This document shows, in pieces, positions 55,816 through 63,820 of a stretch of 64,000 bases of DNA (within the stretch, counting starts at the first letter, position 1; each line of letters opens with the position of its first letter). A program made the position numbers and the translations under genes. Origin of the DNA: JADFGZ01 sp965222345 (GTDB lineage Bacteria > Acidobacteriota > Terriglobia > 2-12-FULL-54-10); assembly GCA_965222345.1 (NCBI GenBank), contig CBDCTS010000007.1, positions 1,612,001 to 1,676,000 of the forward strand, written 5' to 3'. The notes under the pieces were generated by a model that ran no database searches, was not told the DNA's origin, and saw nothing but the letters and a program-made list of their open reading frames with translations.

Positions 55816-56724
55816 CTAGGGCCATATCCCTCGATCGAGCGCCACCCGCGCCACCCTCTCAACAGCCAGGACGAACGCTGCCGTCCGTAGATCGACAGGG
55901 CCCAACGGATCGCCGCCCCGACCCAGGCGCTGCCGCTCCGTCTCCAAGTCCGCCAAGGAGCCGTTGATCTCGGTCCGCTTTTGGATGACGTCGTCAGTAG
56001 CCTGATTCATGACCCGCTCGAGTTTGCCGTTCACTTCGTCTTCGTCCCACTGCTCGTTCTTGTTGTTCTGCACCCACTCGTAGTAGCTGATGGTCACGCC
56101 GCCGGCGTTGGCGAGGATGTCGGGCAGAACCGATATCTCTCGTTCGTGGAAGATCGAGTCGGCCTCGGGCGTGGTCGGGCCGTTGGCCAGCTCCACGATC
56201 ATCCGCGCCTGGACGTCGCTGGCGTTGTCACCCCTGAGCTGATTCTCCAGAGCCGCGGGGATCAGGATGTCGCATGATAACGTCAGCAGCTCTTCGTTGG
56301 TCACGTCCCGGCAGCCCGCCAGGCCCTTCAGCGAACCGGTCTCGCGCTTGTGCCGGTGGGCGACGGCCGGGTCGATGCCGTCCGCGCAATGGACACCACC
56401 CCGAGTGTCACTCACGGCGACGATCCGAACGCCGGCCTCGTGGAACAGCGTGGCGGCGATCCCTCCGACGTTACCGAATCCCTGAATGACGACCGAGAGC
56501 CCCTGCAGGTTCGTCGAGCCTGGGAGTATGCCGTGGGAGAGCGCACGCAGGGTGGTGAAGAGCCCGCCCCTGGCCGTGGCCTCTTGCCGGCCGAGGGACC
56601 CACCCATGTGCACGGGCTTGCCCGTGACGACGCCGAGGTTGTTCTCGCCCTTGTGCATCATGTCGTAGGTGTCGTAGACCAGCGCCATGATCCGAGCGTT
56701 CGTGTTCACGTCGGGCGCCGGGAT
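55816..56724 (-). pseudogene. gdhA: Glutamate dehydrogenase, C-terminal part (split by IS3)
   Basis: This part carries the NAD(P)-binding domain and the C-terminus of a Glu/Leu/Phe/Val dehydrogenase: IPAPDVNTNARIMALVYDTY, TGKPVHMGGSLGRQEATARG, VVIQGFGNVGGIAATLFHEA with the GxGxxG loop, and ILPDILANAGGVTISYYEWV. It ends ALDRGIWP. The N-terminal part lies beyond the IS at 57988-58447. Removing the element and one copy of the 4-bp target duplication joins the two in frame to give a 454-residue enzyme. An ATG in the element might allow translation of this fragment, but it lacks the glutamate site. Confidence 0.9.
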
Positions 56725-56801
56725 TGACCTGCCCCCCCAAAAACGGTCCAGTTGATAAGTTAGAGTAAAGGGTTTCAACTGGACTTGAAAAAGGGGGAAG
56801 G

Positions 56802-57080
56802 ATGGCTAAGAAGCGGTATACGGTCGAACAGATCATCCGACATCTACGAGAGGCAGAAGTGGAACTGGCTAAGGGCCAGACAACGGGAGTGGTCTGTCGG
56901 AAGTTGGGAATCACGGAGCAGACATATTATCGATGGCGGAAGGAGTATGGGAGCTTGCGGGTTGATCAGGTGAGGCGTTTGAAGGAACTGGAACGGGAGA
57001 ATGGCCGACTGAAGAAGTTGGTAGCGGATCAGGCGTTGGACCTTGCGATTCTGAAGGAGGCATCCTCGGGAAACTTCTAA
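56802..57080 (+). CDS. IS3-family transposase OrfA
   Basis: A 92-residue helix-turn-helix protein: KKRYTVEQIIRHLREAEVEL, GVVCRKLGITEQTYYRWRKE and a C-terminal leucine-zipper region, RLKELERENGRLKKLVADQA. It binds the element ends. GGAAGG lies before ATG 56802. OrfB follows in the -1 frame. Confidence 0.93.
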   Translation: MAKKRYTVEQIIRHLREAEVELAKGQTTGVVCRKLGITEQTYYRWRKEYGSLRVDQVRRLKELERENGRLKKLVADQALDLAILKEASSGNF

Positions 57081-57103
57081 GCCCGTGCCGACGGAGGCAG
57101 GCA

Positions 57104-57958
57104 GTGGAGCGTGTCTGTCAGACCTTGGGAGTGTCGGAGCGGCGGGCGTGTCGAGTGCTGAGGCAGTACCGATCCACCCAGCGGCATCGAACCTTGACAC
57201 CACAGGATGAACCGCGACTGGTGACCCGGACGCTGCAGTTAGCCGGCGAGTACGGTCGATACGGCTACCGGCGAATCACGGCGCTGTTGCGACGGGAGGG
57301 GTGGAGGGTGAACCATAAGCGGGTGGAGAGAATCTGGAGGCAGGAGGGACTGAAAGTGCCGAAGAAACAACCCCGGAAAAGCCGCCTGTGGTTGAACGAT
57401 GGGTCGTGTCTTCGGTTAAGACCGTGCTGGCGGGATCATGTCTGGGCGTACGATTTTGTGGCAGATCGAACCCAGGATGGTCGTCCCCTGAAGATGTTGA
57501 CGGTGGTGGATGAGTACACGCGAGAATGTTTGGCAATCGACGTAGAACGGCGAGCTGATTCGATGAGTGTCTTGGAACGGCTGGCAGCCTTGTTTGTGGA
57601 GCGAGGAGTTCCCGATTACATTCGCTCGGATAACGGGTCCGAGTTCACAGCACGGTTGGTTCGGAACTGGCTGGAGCGGGTAGGGGTAAAGACCTTGTTC
57701 ATCGAGCCGGGGAGCCCATGGGAAAACGGGTATGTAGAATCGTTGAACGGGAAGTTTCGAGACGAGTTTCTCAATGGGGAGATCTTCTACACCTTGCAGG
57801 AAGCGAAGGTGTTGATTGAGGGATGGCGGCGGGAGTATAACAAAGTTCGCCCGCACAGCGCGTTAGGCTACCGGCCGCCAGCCCCGGAAGCGATCCTGCC
57901 GTTACGGCCGGGTTCCGCTCCGCTCCACCCGGCTGCAACGGCTTATGGACTAACATAA
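57104..57958 (+). CDS. IS3-family transposase OrfB (integrase core)
   Basis: A 284-residue DDE enzyme. The HTH_21 region is EYGRYGYRRITALLRREGWR. The catalytic core has VWAYDFVADRTQDGRPLKML (first D), YIRSDNGSEFTARLVRNWLE (second D) and ENGYVESLNGKFRDEFLNGE (E), and ends EYNKVRPHSALGYRPPAPEA. The GTG at 57104 is the formal start. In IS3 elements the active protein is usually an OrfAB fusion made by -1 frameshifting before the OrfA stop, and the -1 frame is open there. The slippery site is not obvious. Confidence 0.93.
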   Translation: MERVCQTLGVSERRACRVLRQYRSTQRHRTLTPQDEPRLVTRTLQLAGEYGRYGYRRITALLRREGWRVNHKRVERIWRQEGLKVPKKQPRKSRLWLNDGSCLRLRPCWRDHVWAYDFVADRTQDGRPLKMLTVVDEYTRECLAIDVERRADSMSVLERLAALFVERGVPDYIRSDNGSEFTARLVRNWLERVGVKTLFIEPGSPWENGYVESLNGKFRDEFLNGEIFYTLQEAKVLIEGWRREYNKVRPHSALGYRPPAPEAILPLRPGSAPLHPAATAYGLT

Positions 57959-57987
57959 AAAGTGGACCAACAACCGGGGGCAGGTCA

Positions 57988-58447
57988 GGATGTCGATGTA
58001 GGGTCCGATGTTGTTGCCTAGCTCGGCGACGTAGCGACGCGTGATGTGAGCGATATCTTCGGAGCTGAGTACCTTGGGGTCACAAACCACACCACCCTTG
58101 GCTCCGCCGAATGGGATGCCCACGATCGCGCACTTCCAGGTCATCCAGGAAGCGAGAGCGCGAACTTCGTCGGCCGTAACGTCGGGATGGTATCGGATGC
58201 CACCCTTGCCGGGGCCCCGGCTGCGGCTATGAATGCACCTGTACCCTACGAAGTTCAGGACCTTTCCAGAGCTCGTAGCGATGGGGAACTCCACGATGGT
58301 CAGTTTGTCGGGCCGTTTCAGGAACTCGAAGAGTCCGGGCTCGAGCGCGGGCAGGTATCGGGCCGCATTGTCGCACTGACGCTGCGCGATCGCGAACGGA
58401 TTGAGCTCTTCGTTCCTCTCTGGCTTGGCGGTCGAGTTTGTCGTCAT
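57988..58447 (-). pseudogene. gdhA: Glutamate dehydrogenase, N-terminal part (split by IS3)
   Basis: From ATG 58447 this reads NPFAIAQRQCDNAARYLPAL, HSRSRGPGKGGIRYHPDVTA, ASWMTWKCAIVGIPFGGAKG and VAELGNNIGPYIDI up to the element. It holds the glutamate-binding lysines (GPGKGG, MTWKCA and FGGAKGG) of the Glu dehydrogenase N-domain. The rest of the enzyme lies at 55816-56724. Glutamate dehydrogenase is therefore inactive here unless another copy exists in the genome. Confidence 0.9.
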
Positions 58448-58502
58448 GTGGTAGCTTTCTCGGGCCATTGTCCCGGCTTATCTTCCGTCTCCGCAGTCCA
58501 TT

Positions 58503-59483
58503 CTACAGTCCATTCAACGAGCCTCTTCCACTGTCGGCCCCCGTTGCCACCGGCAGGTCCTCCACGGCGCTCCATTCCATGAAAGAGCCATCGTACATGC
58601 GCACATCGTAGCCGAGATACTTCGCCGTGAAATACGTGTGGGAAGACTGAATGCCGGTGCGGCAATAGGACACCATCAAGCCCTCTGGGTCCATGCCGGC
58701 TTCTTCAAACAGCGCCCGGAGGTCTGCTTCAGGACGCAACACCGGATTGTCGGCGCTGACCACGTTCCGCTGCCAGTACACGTTGACAGCCCCCGGAATG
58801 TGCCCCGGGCGGGGGACCGCCTGGCTGCCTTCTTCGCCCGTGTAGTTGACTTCGGGCCTGGAATCTACGATAGCGATCCGCGACGCGGATTGGTTCGCCG
58901 CCGCCGTCAGGTCAAGCATTTCCTGGAAGGAAACCAGCACCTCGGGGCGAGCCTGCGGCACAAAAGAAGACGGCGTGACTTCCGGCACGGCGACAGAGAT
59001 CGGGCGACCCTCGGCCTGCCACTTGGTCTGGTGCCCGTCCAGAAGAGCGGTGCGCTCGCCCAGACCTGCATAGTCGAAGGCCCAATACGCGCGGGCCGCC
59101 TCAAGTCCGGCTCCCTCGTCATAGAGAATCACGCGGTCGTCCTGGTCGATCCCCAGACGGCGAATCAGCGACGCCAGTTCCTCCACCGGCGGCAACTCGT
59201 TCAGCAACTCGCCGCGGGTTTTGCCGACCTCGCTTCGGCTGAGAAAACGAGCGCCGGGAATATGGCCGGCCTGGTAGCCTTCCGGCGTCCTTTCCACGTG
59301 CACCACAACCACGTTGGCGCTATCCAGATGTTCTTCCAGCCACTCGGTCGTCACCAGCATCTCGGAGCGAACGCCGAGCATCTGACTTGCGGGCAATCCA
59401 GCAGCGGGGGGTGTTTTCTCACATGCTGCGCCGATCCCTGCGGCCAGCACCAACAGCGCAATTTTGCCAAGCTTATGAAACAT
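58503..59483 (-). CDS. Secreted rhodanese-type sulfurtransferase lipoprotein
   Basis: A 326-residue protein with signal peptide and lipobox (LLVLAAGIGAAC). It has two rhodanese domains: the inactive N-terminal one (TEWLEEHLDSANVVVVHVER, YQAGHIPGARFLS, VILYDEGAG) and the C-terminal one with PGHIPGAVNVYWQRNVVSAD and the catalytic cysteine in VSYCRTGIQSS. This is the tandem thiosulfate/3-mercaptopyruvate sulfurtransferase layout. The active loop CRTGIQ has six residues, typical for sulfur rather than phosphate substrates. It probably works in the periplasm. Confidence 0.9.
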   Translation of the reverse strand: MFHKLGKIALLVLAAGIGAACEKTPPAAGLPASQMLGVRSEMLVTTEWLEEHLDSANVVVVHVERTPEGYQAGHIPGARFLSRSEVGKTRGELLNELPPVEELASLIRRLGIDQDDRVILYDEGAGLEAARAYWAFDYAGLGERTALLDGHQTKWQAEGRPISVAVPEVTPSSFVPQARPEVLVSFQEMLDLTAAANQSASRIAIVDSRPEVNYTGEEGSQAVPRPGHIPGAVNVYWQRNVVSADNPVLRPEADLRALFEEAGMDPEGLMVSYCRTGIQSSHTYFTAKYLGYDVRMYDGSFMEWSAVEDLPVATGADSGRGSLNGL

Positions 59484-59604
59484 TGCTTCCTCTCTTCTTA
59501 TTTTTCCTGTCTTTAATTTATTTTCCGTGTCTCGTCAGCGTGCACATTCGGAGAATGTCCAGACGGCTGCCGGCAATCTGCCAGTGGCATCTCCCTGCCG
59601 ACGC

Positions 59605-59931
59605 TCACTTGCCGGAGGCAGCGCGCGACCCGGACCACCGAAAATGCCAGGCCTCGGAAACGCCAAGCCAAAGGTTGATCACTCCCAAGCCGCTTACGGC
59701 GCCGCGAAAAAAATGGTTCAGGTAGAGTGGGCGCAACATTGGAACATAGGCCACCAAAAAGTTGAGTTCCCAAACCTCCGACCAGGGAACAACCAGCAAA
59801 AACATCCCGATTTCGACACAATAGAGGATATAGAGCGCCAGCGCAAACCGTTTCCCCGCCCTTTCCCAGCCGGAGACGCGGACGGAAGGATCAGCGGCCT
59901 TGCCGGAGAGAGCCGATTCAGTCTGTGACAT
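59605..59931 (-). CDS. Small two-helix membrane protein
   Basis: A 108-residue protein with two membrane helices: FALALYILYCVEIGMFLLVV followed by PWSEVWELNF, and RGAVSGLGVINLWLGVSEAW. The pattern (YCxExGxFLLxxPWSxxWe...xxxRGAVSGLGxxNL) is known to me from acidobacterial hypothetical proteins. The start is ATG 59931, overlapping the end of the frame upstream by 14 bases. The function is unknown. Confidence 0.7.
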   Translation of the reverse strand: MSQTESALSGKAADPSVRVSGWERAGKRFALALYILYCVEIGMFLLVVPWSEVWELNFLVAYVPMLRPLYLNHFFRGAVSGLGVINLWLGVSEAWHFRWSGSRAASGK

Positions 59932-60321
59932 CCCGGTAGTCAATGCTGGGGGCATAGAGTTCCTTGAAAGGCTTCAACGCCGATTCACGGTCTTCGGAAA
60001 CCTCATAGGGTGAAGCCATCTCATACAGCAACCCCAGTCGGCTTTCCGCATCCATCCCGGCGAGTCGGTCCTGCCGCTGGTTCGCTGCTGCTTTTTCCTG
60101 CGCGGGGCATCTTCAAGAAAGAGTTCAAAGGCCGAGGCCTGCGAGTCAGATTGGCGTGCAGCCGTAATCTCTTCGAGCACCCAGTTCTGATGTTCGTGGC
60201 CGCCGACGGGCTGTTCGGTTTCCTTCTCTATGGCAGCCGGGACCGGCTCGGCTGCCATCTCCGGCACAAAGATTAGAGTCTCGGGGATCAGCACTTCCGA
60301 TTCAGATAATGCGGCTTCCAT
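59918..60321 (-). pseudogene. Short TPR-type protein with a frameshift
   Basis: ATG 60321 opens MEAALSESEVLIPETLIFVP, a low-complexity acidic region, and continues to DAPRRKKQQRTSGRTDSPG. A one-base shift near 60055 leads to GMDAESRLGLLYEMASPYEV and ALKPFKELYAPSIDYRDVTD with a stop at 59918. The ending resembles the last repeat of TPR-type proteins (LGLAYxEMG...A...F). The joined frame would be coupled to the membrane protein gene. It could be a sequencing error or a decaying gene. Confidence 0.5.
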
Positions 60322-60485
60322 GCGAGGCTCCGGAGCGTCCGTCAGCCTGCTGTATCCCTGCAGGCTGAGCCTCCGCTTTTTGGGCCGGCTTCAAGAAAAC
60401 AACGCTGGCTGATGGGGTTAGGATAGGCACAACGGAGCGCAATTGCAAGGACGAACGGCTCAGAGCGGTTTGGCGGCAGGTGTTT
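60322..60485. other. Non-coding region upstream of the rhodanese cluster
   Basis: No gene or RNA is recognised. The promoter for the minus-strand genes downstream may lie here, but no clear -10/-35 pair was found. Confidence 0.4.
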
Positions 60486-60685
60486 CCTGCTTTTAGGCAG
60501 GGCAGGCAAGGGCAGGCCTTGCGGCCTGTACGCCAGAGGACAGGTTGGAGAAAATGGAGCACAGACCTTACCGGCCCGTGCTCTTAGGGGACAGGCAGGA
60601 ATGCCTGCCGCTACCTGGTTCAACACTGCGTTTCGGTTCTTTCGGAATGTTCGGTAGATTCGGAATTCTCGGAAGAATTTTGTTG
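60486..60685. repeat. REP-like repeats and TTCGG repeats, gene-less unit
   Basis: Palindromic blocks (GGCAGGGCAGGCAAGGGCAG; GGACAGGCAGGAATGCCTGC at 60591-60610) are followed by TTCGGAATGTTCGGTAGATT and related pieces to 60680. Read backwards, the order matches the unit around 160-1062, but the NALKHGL-type gene is absent. The block AAAAAAGTTTTTTTGCAAAA at 60761-60780 is the inverse of 160-179 and closes the unit. Confidence 0.65.
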
Positions 60686-60895
60686 CCCCCGGAATTGGCG
60701 CGAGGGAAAATCCGGGCCGGAGGGCGTTTACGCAGCTTAGGAGGGAAGGGGAGCGGGAGGAAAAAAGTTTTTTTGCAAAACGAACCCATTATGTCTTTTA
60801 GAATCAACAAAAGCAATGGCTTCGTTTTGGGTTTGATTGGGTTTGTTTGGCTGAAAATCCACTGGAAAGCCAACCGAAGCTGCTGATCGAGGGGT
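60686..60895. repeat. Inner part of the gene-less repeat unit
   Basis: No believable gene. The minus strand has a 101-codon frame over part of it, but it consists of repeat sequence. It includes the inverse copy of the T/A-rich block at 160-179. Confidence 0.5.
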
Positions 60896-61015
60896 GTAGG
60901 TGGGCAGGACGGAGGGGAAATGGAGCACAGGGCTACCGCCCTGCACTCTAAGGGGACAGGCAGGAATGCCTGCCCTACCTACGGCAAGAATGCCTACCCT
61001 ACCTGCCCGTCGCTA
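60896..61015. repeat. REP-like palindromic repeats upstream of argC
   Basis: GGGCTACCGCCCTGCACTCT, then GGGGACAGGCAGGAATGCCT and CCTACCTACGGCAAGAATGC. The first part is nearly the same as 60553-60615 (AAATGGAGCACAG shared). Several overlapping hairpins are possible. It ends 30 bases before the argC promoter. Confidence 0.65.
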
Positions 61016-61046
61016 CTTGAGCGAAGCAGCCGGTAACGTTTTGCTG

Positions 61047-61075
61047 TTGACTTGGCGAGGCAGATGAAGTATAAA
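61047..61075 (+). promoter_or_regulatory. Sigma-70 type promoter of the arg operon
   Basis: TTGACT at 61047-61052 and TATAAA at 61070-61075 are separated by exactly 17 bases. Transcription should begin near 61082, only about five bases before the argC ATG, so the mRNA is nearly leaderless. Confidence 0.75.
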
Positions 61076-61085
61076 TATTCATTGA

Positions 61086-61103
61086 AATGCATAATTATTC
61101 ACC
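61086..61103 (+). promoter_or_regulatory. ArgR-like operator over the argC start
   Basis: TGCATAATTATTCA differs by one base from the ARG-box core TGAAT-N4-ATTCA of ArgR/AhrC. It covers the start codon and the likely transcription start, an ideal place for repression by arginine. No argR gene is visible in the window. Confidence 0.5.
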
Positions 61104-62148
61104 ATCGCCAGCCCAGGCCAGTCCAATCAGGGCCGGGATTTTGGGATATACCGGTTACAGCGGCTTGGAATTGACCGGCCTGCTGCAGCGACATCCCGCT
61201 GTGACACCGGTCCTGCTGGATCACCGCAAGGCAGGGGACTCGTCTCCAGACCTTCTCTCCCCCGCCCGCATCAGCAACCAATCCCAGCCGCTTGCCCGCC
61301 TGCCCTGGACCCCCGGCGTGGTTTCCGACAACAGCCTGGATGTCGTGTTCACGGCCACCCCGCCCGGGGTTTCCATCGAGGTAGCGCCGGAGGTGCTGGC
61401 AGAGGGCGCGCGGGTCATTGACCTGAGCGGCGCCTTCCGGCTTGCCACGCCGGAACAATATCAGCGCTGGTACGGGGCCGAACATGGCCGTCCAGAGCTT
61501 TTGCAAGAAGCCGTCTACGGCCTGCCGGAACTCAATCGAGAGTCCATACGAACGGCCTGCCTAGTGGCCAATCCCGGCTGCTATCCTACGGCTGCGATTT
61601 GCGCTCTGTGGCCTCTGTTGCAAAAAGACTTGGTGGACCGGGCGGCGGGGATCGTCTGCGACGCCAAATCGGGGGTGAGCGGCGCGGGCAAGACGCCTTC
61701 GCCGGCAACACACTTCGTGCAGGTGTCGGACAACTTTTCGGCCTATGCCATCCTGAAGCACCGGCACGTGCCTGAGGTGCTAAACAGCCTGGGCTTGCAG
61801 GAGAGCGAGTTTTCCTTCACCGCCCACTTGTTGCCGATACCACGGGGCATCCTGGCCACCCACTATCTCCGGCTCAGCAGCGCCACCCGGCTGGAGGAGC
61901 TGCTGGAGGTTTACCGCTCTGCCTATGCAGGCGCCTCGTTCATCCGGCTGTATCCGGAAGCCAGCATGCCTCAACTGCGGCTTGTCAACGGCTCGAACTT
62001 TTGCGACATCCATTGCACGCTGGGCCCCGACGGCCGTCGGTTGGTCGTGGTCAGTTGCATCGACAATCTGGTGAAAGGCGCTGCAGGACAGGCGGTGCAG
62101 AATCTGAACGTCATGTTCGGTCTGGATGAGACGGCCGGATTGCCCTGA
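61087..62148 (+). CDS. argC: N-acetyl-gamma-glutamyl-phosphate reductase
   Basis: ArgC reduces N-acetylglutamyl phosphate in arginine synthesis. The 353-residue protein has the NADP loop AGILGYTGYSGLELTGLLQR, DVVFTATPPGVSIEVAPEVL, VIDLSGAFRL, the catalytic cysteine in LVANPGCYPTAAICALWPL near residue 165, the SGVSGAGKTPS loop and the ending DNLVKGAAGQAVQNLNVMFG. All are typical. The N-terminus (HNYSPSPAQASPIR) is a little longer than usual. It is the first gene of argC-argB-argA. Confidence 0.96.
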   Translation: MHNYSPSPAQASPIRAGILGYTGYSGLELTGLLQRHPAVTPVLLDHRKAGDSSPDLLSPARISNQSQPLARLPWTPGVVSDNSLDVVFTATPPGVSIEVAPEVLAEGARVIDLSGAFRLATPEQYQRWYGAEHGRPELLQEAVYGLPELNRESIRTACLVANPGCYPTAAICALWPLLQKDLVDRAAGIVCDAKSGVSGAGKTPSPATHFVQVSDNFSAYAILKHRHVPEVLNSLGLQESEFSFTAHLLPIPRGILATHYLRLSSATRLEELLEVYRSAYAGASFIRLYPEASMPQLRLVNGSNFCDIHCTLGPDGRRLVVVSCIDNLVKGAAGQAVQNLNVMFGLDETAGLP

Positions 62149-62177
62149 TCCCGGACAACGGCGCCTGAGAGTTTCCA

Positions 62178-63020
62178 ATGAAGCTGGTTATCAAAATCGG
62201 AGGAACGCTTCTGGAACAGACTCCCGAGCGGCAAAAGATCGCCGCGCGCATCGCACGGTTGGCCCGGGCCGACTACCAAATGCTGATCGTACACGGCGGA
62301 GGCAAGCAACTGAGCGAGTACCTGAAAAAGTCCGGCACCGCCAGCCGCTTCGTAAACGGCCTGCGCCTCACCACGGCGGAGACCCTGGACGGGGTGGTGA
62401 AGGTCTTTGCCGGAACGGTCAACCATCAGTTGCTGGCGGCGCTGCATCAGGCCGGGGTTCCCGCCGCAGGCATCTCCGGAGTGGACGGCGGCTGCCTGCA
62501 GGCGGAAAAGCTGACCGGCGAGAGCGGCCAGGACTGGGGCTACGTGGGACGGATCAGGAAGGCGAACCCTCGTCTCTGGGAGGTGCTTTTGGCAGGAGGG
62601 ATGCTGCCCGTAATGGCCTCGCTGGCCGTCGGAGAGAACGGGCAGATTTACAACGTCAATGCCGACCAAACGGCGGTCGCCTGCGCCGTTCATCTGGGCG
62701 CCGATGCCTTGATTTTTTTGACCGACGTGGACGGCGTCCGCGACGCGCAGGGCCGCACGATCCGGTGTCTGGAGGCAGAGGAAATACCGACCCTGATCGA
62801 ATCCGGGACGGCGACCGGAGGGATGCTGGCCAAGCTGAACGCCGTTCGGGAGGCCCTGGCAGGGAACGTTCAGCGGGTACACATTGTCAACGGCCACAGT
62901 GAAGACGCTCTGGAGAGCGTCCTGGCCGCCGCACAAGGCCCGAAGGCAGAAACGGCTCAAGAGGCTGACACGGCAGGGACCGTTGTGGTCCGCTCGTCGG
63001 CTGCTCTAAAGAAAGATTGA
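62178..63020 (+). CDS. argB: Acetylglutamate kinase
   Basis: ArgB phosphorylates N-acetylglutamate. The 280-residue protein starts MKLVIKIGGTLLE (catalytic lysine near 6), then LIVHGGGKQLSEYLKK, GLRLTTAETLDGVVKVFAGT, NVNADQTAVACAVHLGADAL and FLTDVDGV. The final ESGTATGGMLAKLNAVREAL carries the substrate-binding lysine. No N-terminal arginine-sensing helix is seen, so arginine-insensitive kinetics are likely; feedback would then fall on the synthase. The last 25 residues are extra. The stop overlaps the region of the next start. Confidence 0.95.
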   Translation: MKLVIKIGGTLLEQTPERQKIAARIARLARADYQMLIVHGGGKQLSEYLKKSGTASRFVNGLRLTTAETLDGVVKVFAGTVNHQLLAALHQAGVPAAGISGVDGGCLQAEKLTGESGQDWGYVGRIRKANPRLWEVLLAGGMLPVMASLAVGENGQIYNVNADQTAVACAVHLGADALIFLTDVDGVRDAQGRTIRCLEAEEIPTLIESGTATGGMLAKLNAVREALAGNVQRVHIVNGHSEDALESVLAAAQGPKAETAQEADTAGTVVVRSSAALKKD

Positions 63021-63031
63021 GGAGGACCGAA

Positions 63032-63658
63032 TTGCGCAATTTCCCAGGACATTCCGTCGAGCAGGAGCCGGTTCGGCCTGCCGGGAACATCGAGACGCTC
63101 ACGATACGCCAGGCGCAGCTACCAGACATCCCCGCTATGCTGCGCCTGATTAACAGTCACGCCGCCCGCGCCGTGATGCTGCCGCGCACGGAACTGGAAC
63201 TCTGCGAGAGCCTGCGGGACTTCCTGGTGGCGTTCAAGGACGGCGAGTTGGCGGGTTGCGGAGCGCTGCATTTCTACACGCAGCACATGGCCGAGCTGCG
63301 CTCGCTGGCCGTTGCGCCGAGCCACACACGGAGCGGGATGGGACAGCGGCTCGCTGCGGAATTGCTCGAACAGGGTCGGCTGTACGGCGTGGACGTGATT
63401 TTCGTGTTCACCTATGTGCCCGGTTTTTTTGAAAAACTGCACTTCCGGACGGTTGATCGCGGCGCGCTGCCGCTGAAGGCCTGGAAAGATTGCCAGCGCT
63501 GTCCGATGATCGATGCCTGTGACGAGACGGCCATGGCCTATGTGGTAACCCCCGGCGCGGAGGTTTATATGTCCGCGGCCCCGCCAGCCGAGGCGGCTGA
63601 GGAAGGCCCTCTGCTCATGCCCACACTCGGCACCCGACGCATACTCGATGCGAAGTAG
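63032..63658 (+). CDS. argA: Short-type N-acetylglutamate synthase (GNAT)
   Basis: A 208-residue GNAT acetyltransferase: LTIRQAQLPDIPAMLRLINS, VMLPRTELELCESLRDFLVA, CGALHFYTQHMAELRSLAVA, RSGMGQRLAAELLEQGRLYG (the acetyl-CoA loop), and FVFTYVPGFFEKLHFRTVDR. The C-terminal CQRCPMIDACDETAMAYVV holds three cysteines and is typical of the short ArgA type found outside proteobacteria. The TTG at 63032 has GAGGAGG six bases before it. It completes the first half of arginine synthesis in one operon. Confidence 0.85.
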   Translation: MRNFPGHSVEQEPVRPAGNIETLTIRQAQLPDIPAMLRLINSHAARAVMLPRTELELCESLRDFLVAFKDGELAGCGALHFYTQHMAELRSLAVAPSHTRSGMGQRLAAELLEQGRLYGVDVIFVFTYVPGFFEKLHFRTVDRGALPLKAWKDCQRCPMIDACDETAMAYVVTPGAEVYMSAAPPAEAAEEGPLLMPTLGTRRILDAK

Positions 63659-63820
63659 GGATGAGAAGTGTACGATGACAGCAAGCTCAGAAGGCGGAAG
63701 CGCGCCGCGAAAAGAGTTTTTCCGTTGCGGGGCTATGCTGTCGTCACTTTGAACCGTAACGGGTCAGATCGAACGGTCGGTCGAATCGAGTATCCTTACT
63801 TCTCCGGACCTCTCGCTTGA

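Larger units (their letters stand above)
56725..57987 (+). mobile_element. IS3-family insertion sequence in gdhA
   Basis: A 1263-bp element. The left end TGACCTGCCCCCCCAAAAAC and the complement of the right end, TGACCTGCCCCCGGTTGTTG, are imperfect inverted repeats. The target GGAT is duplicated at 56721-56724 and 57988-57991; 3-5 bp duplications are normal for IS3. The two transposase frames are intact. The insertion is inside gdhA, between the codons for Ile and Pro of the IPAPD motif. Confidence 0.92.
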
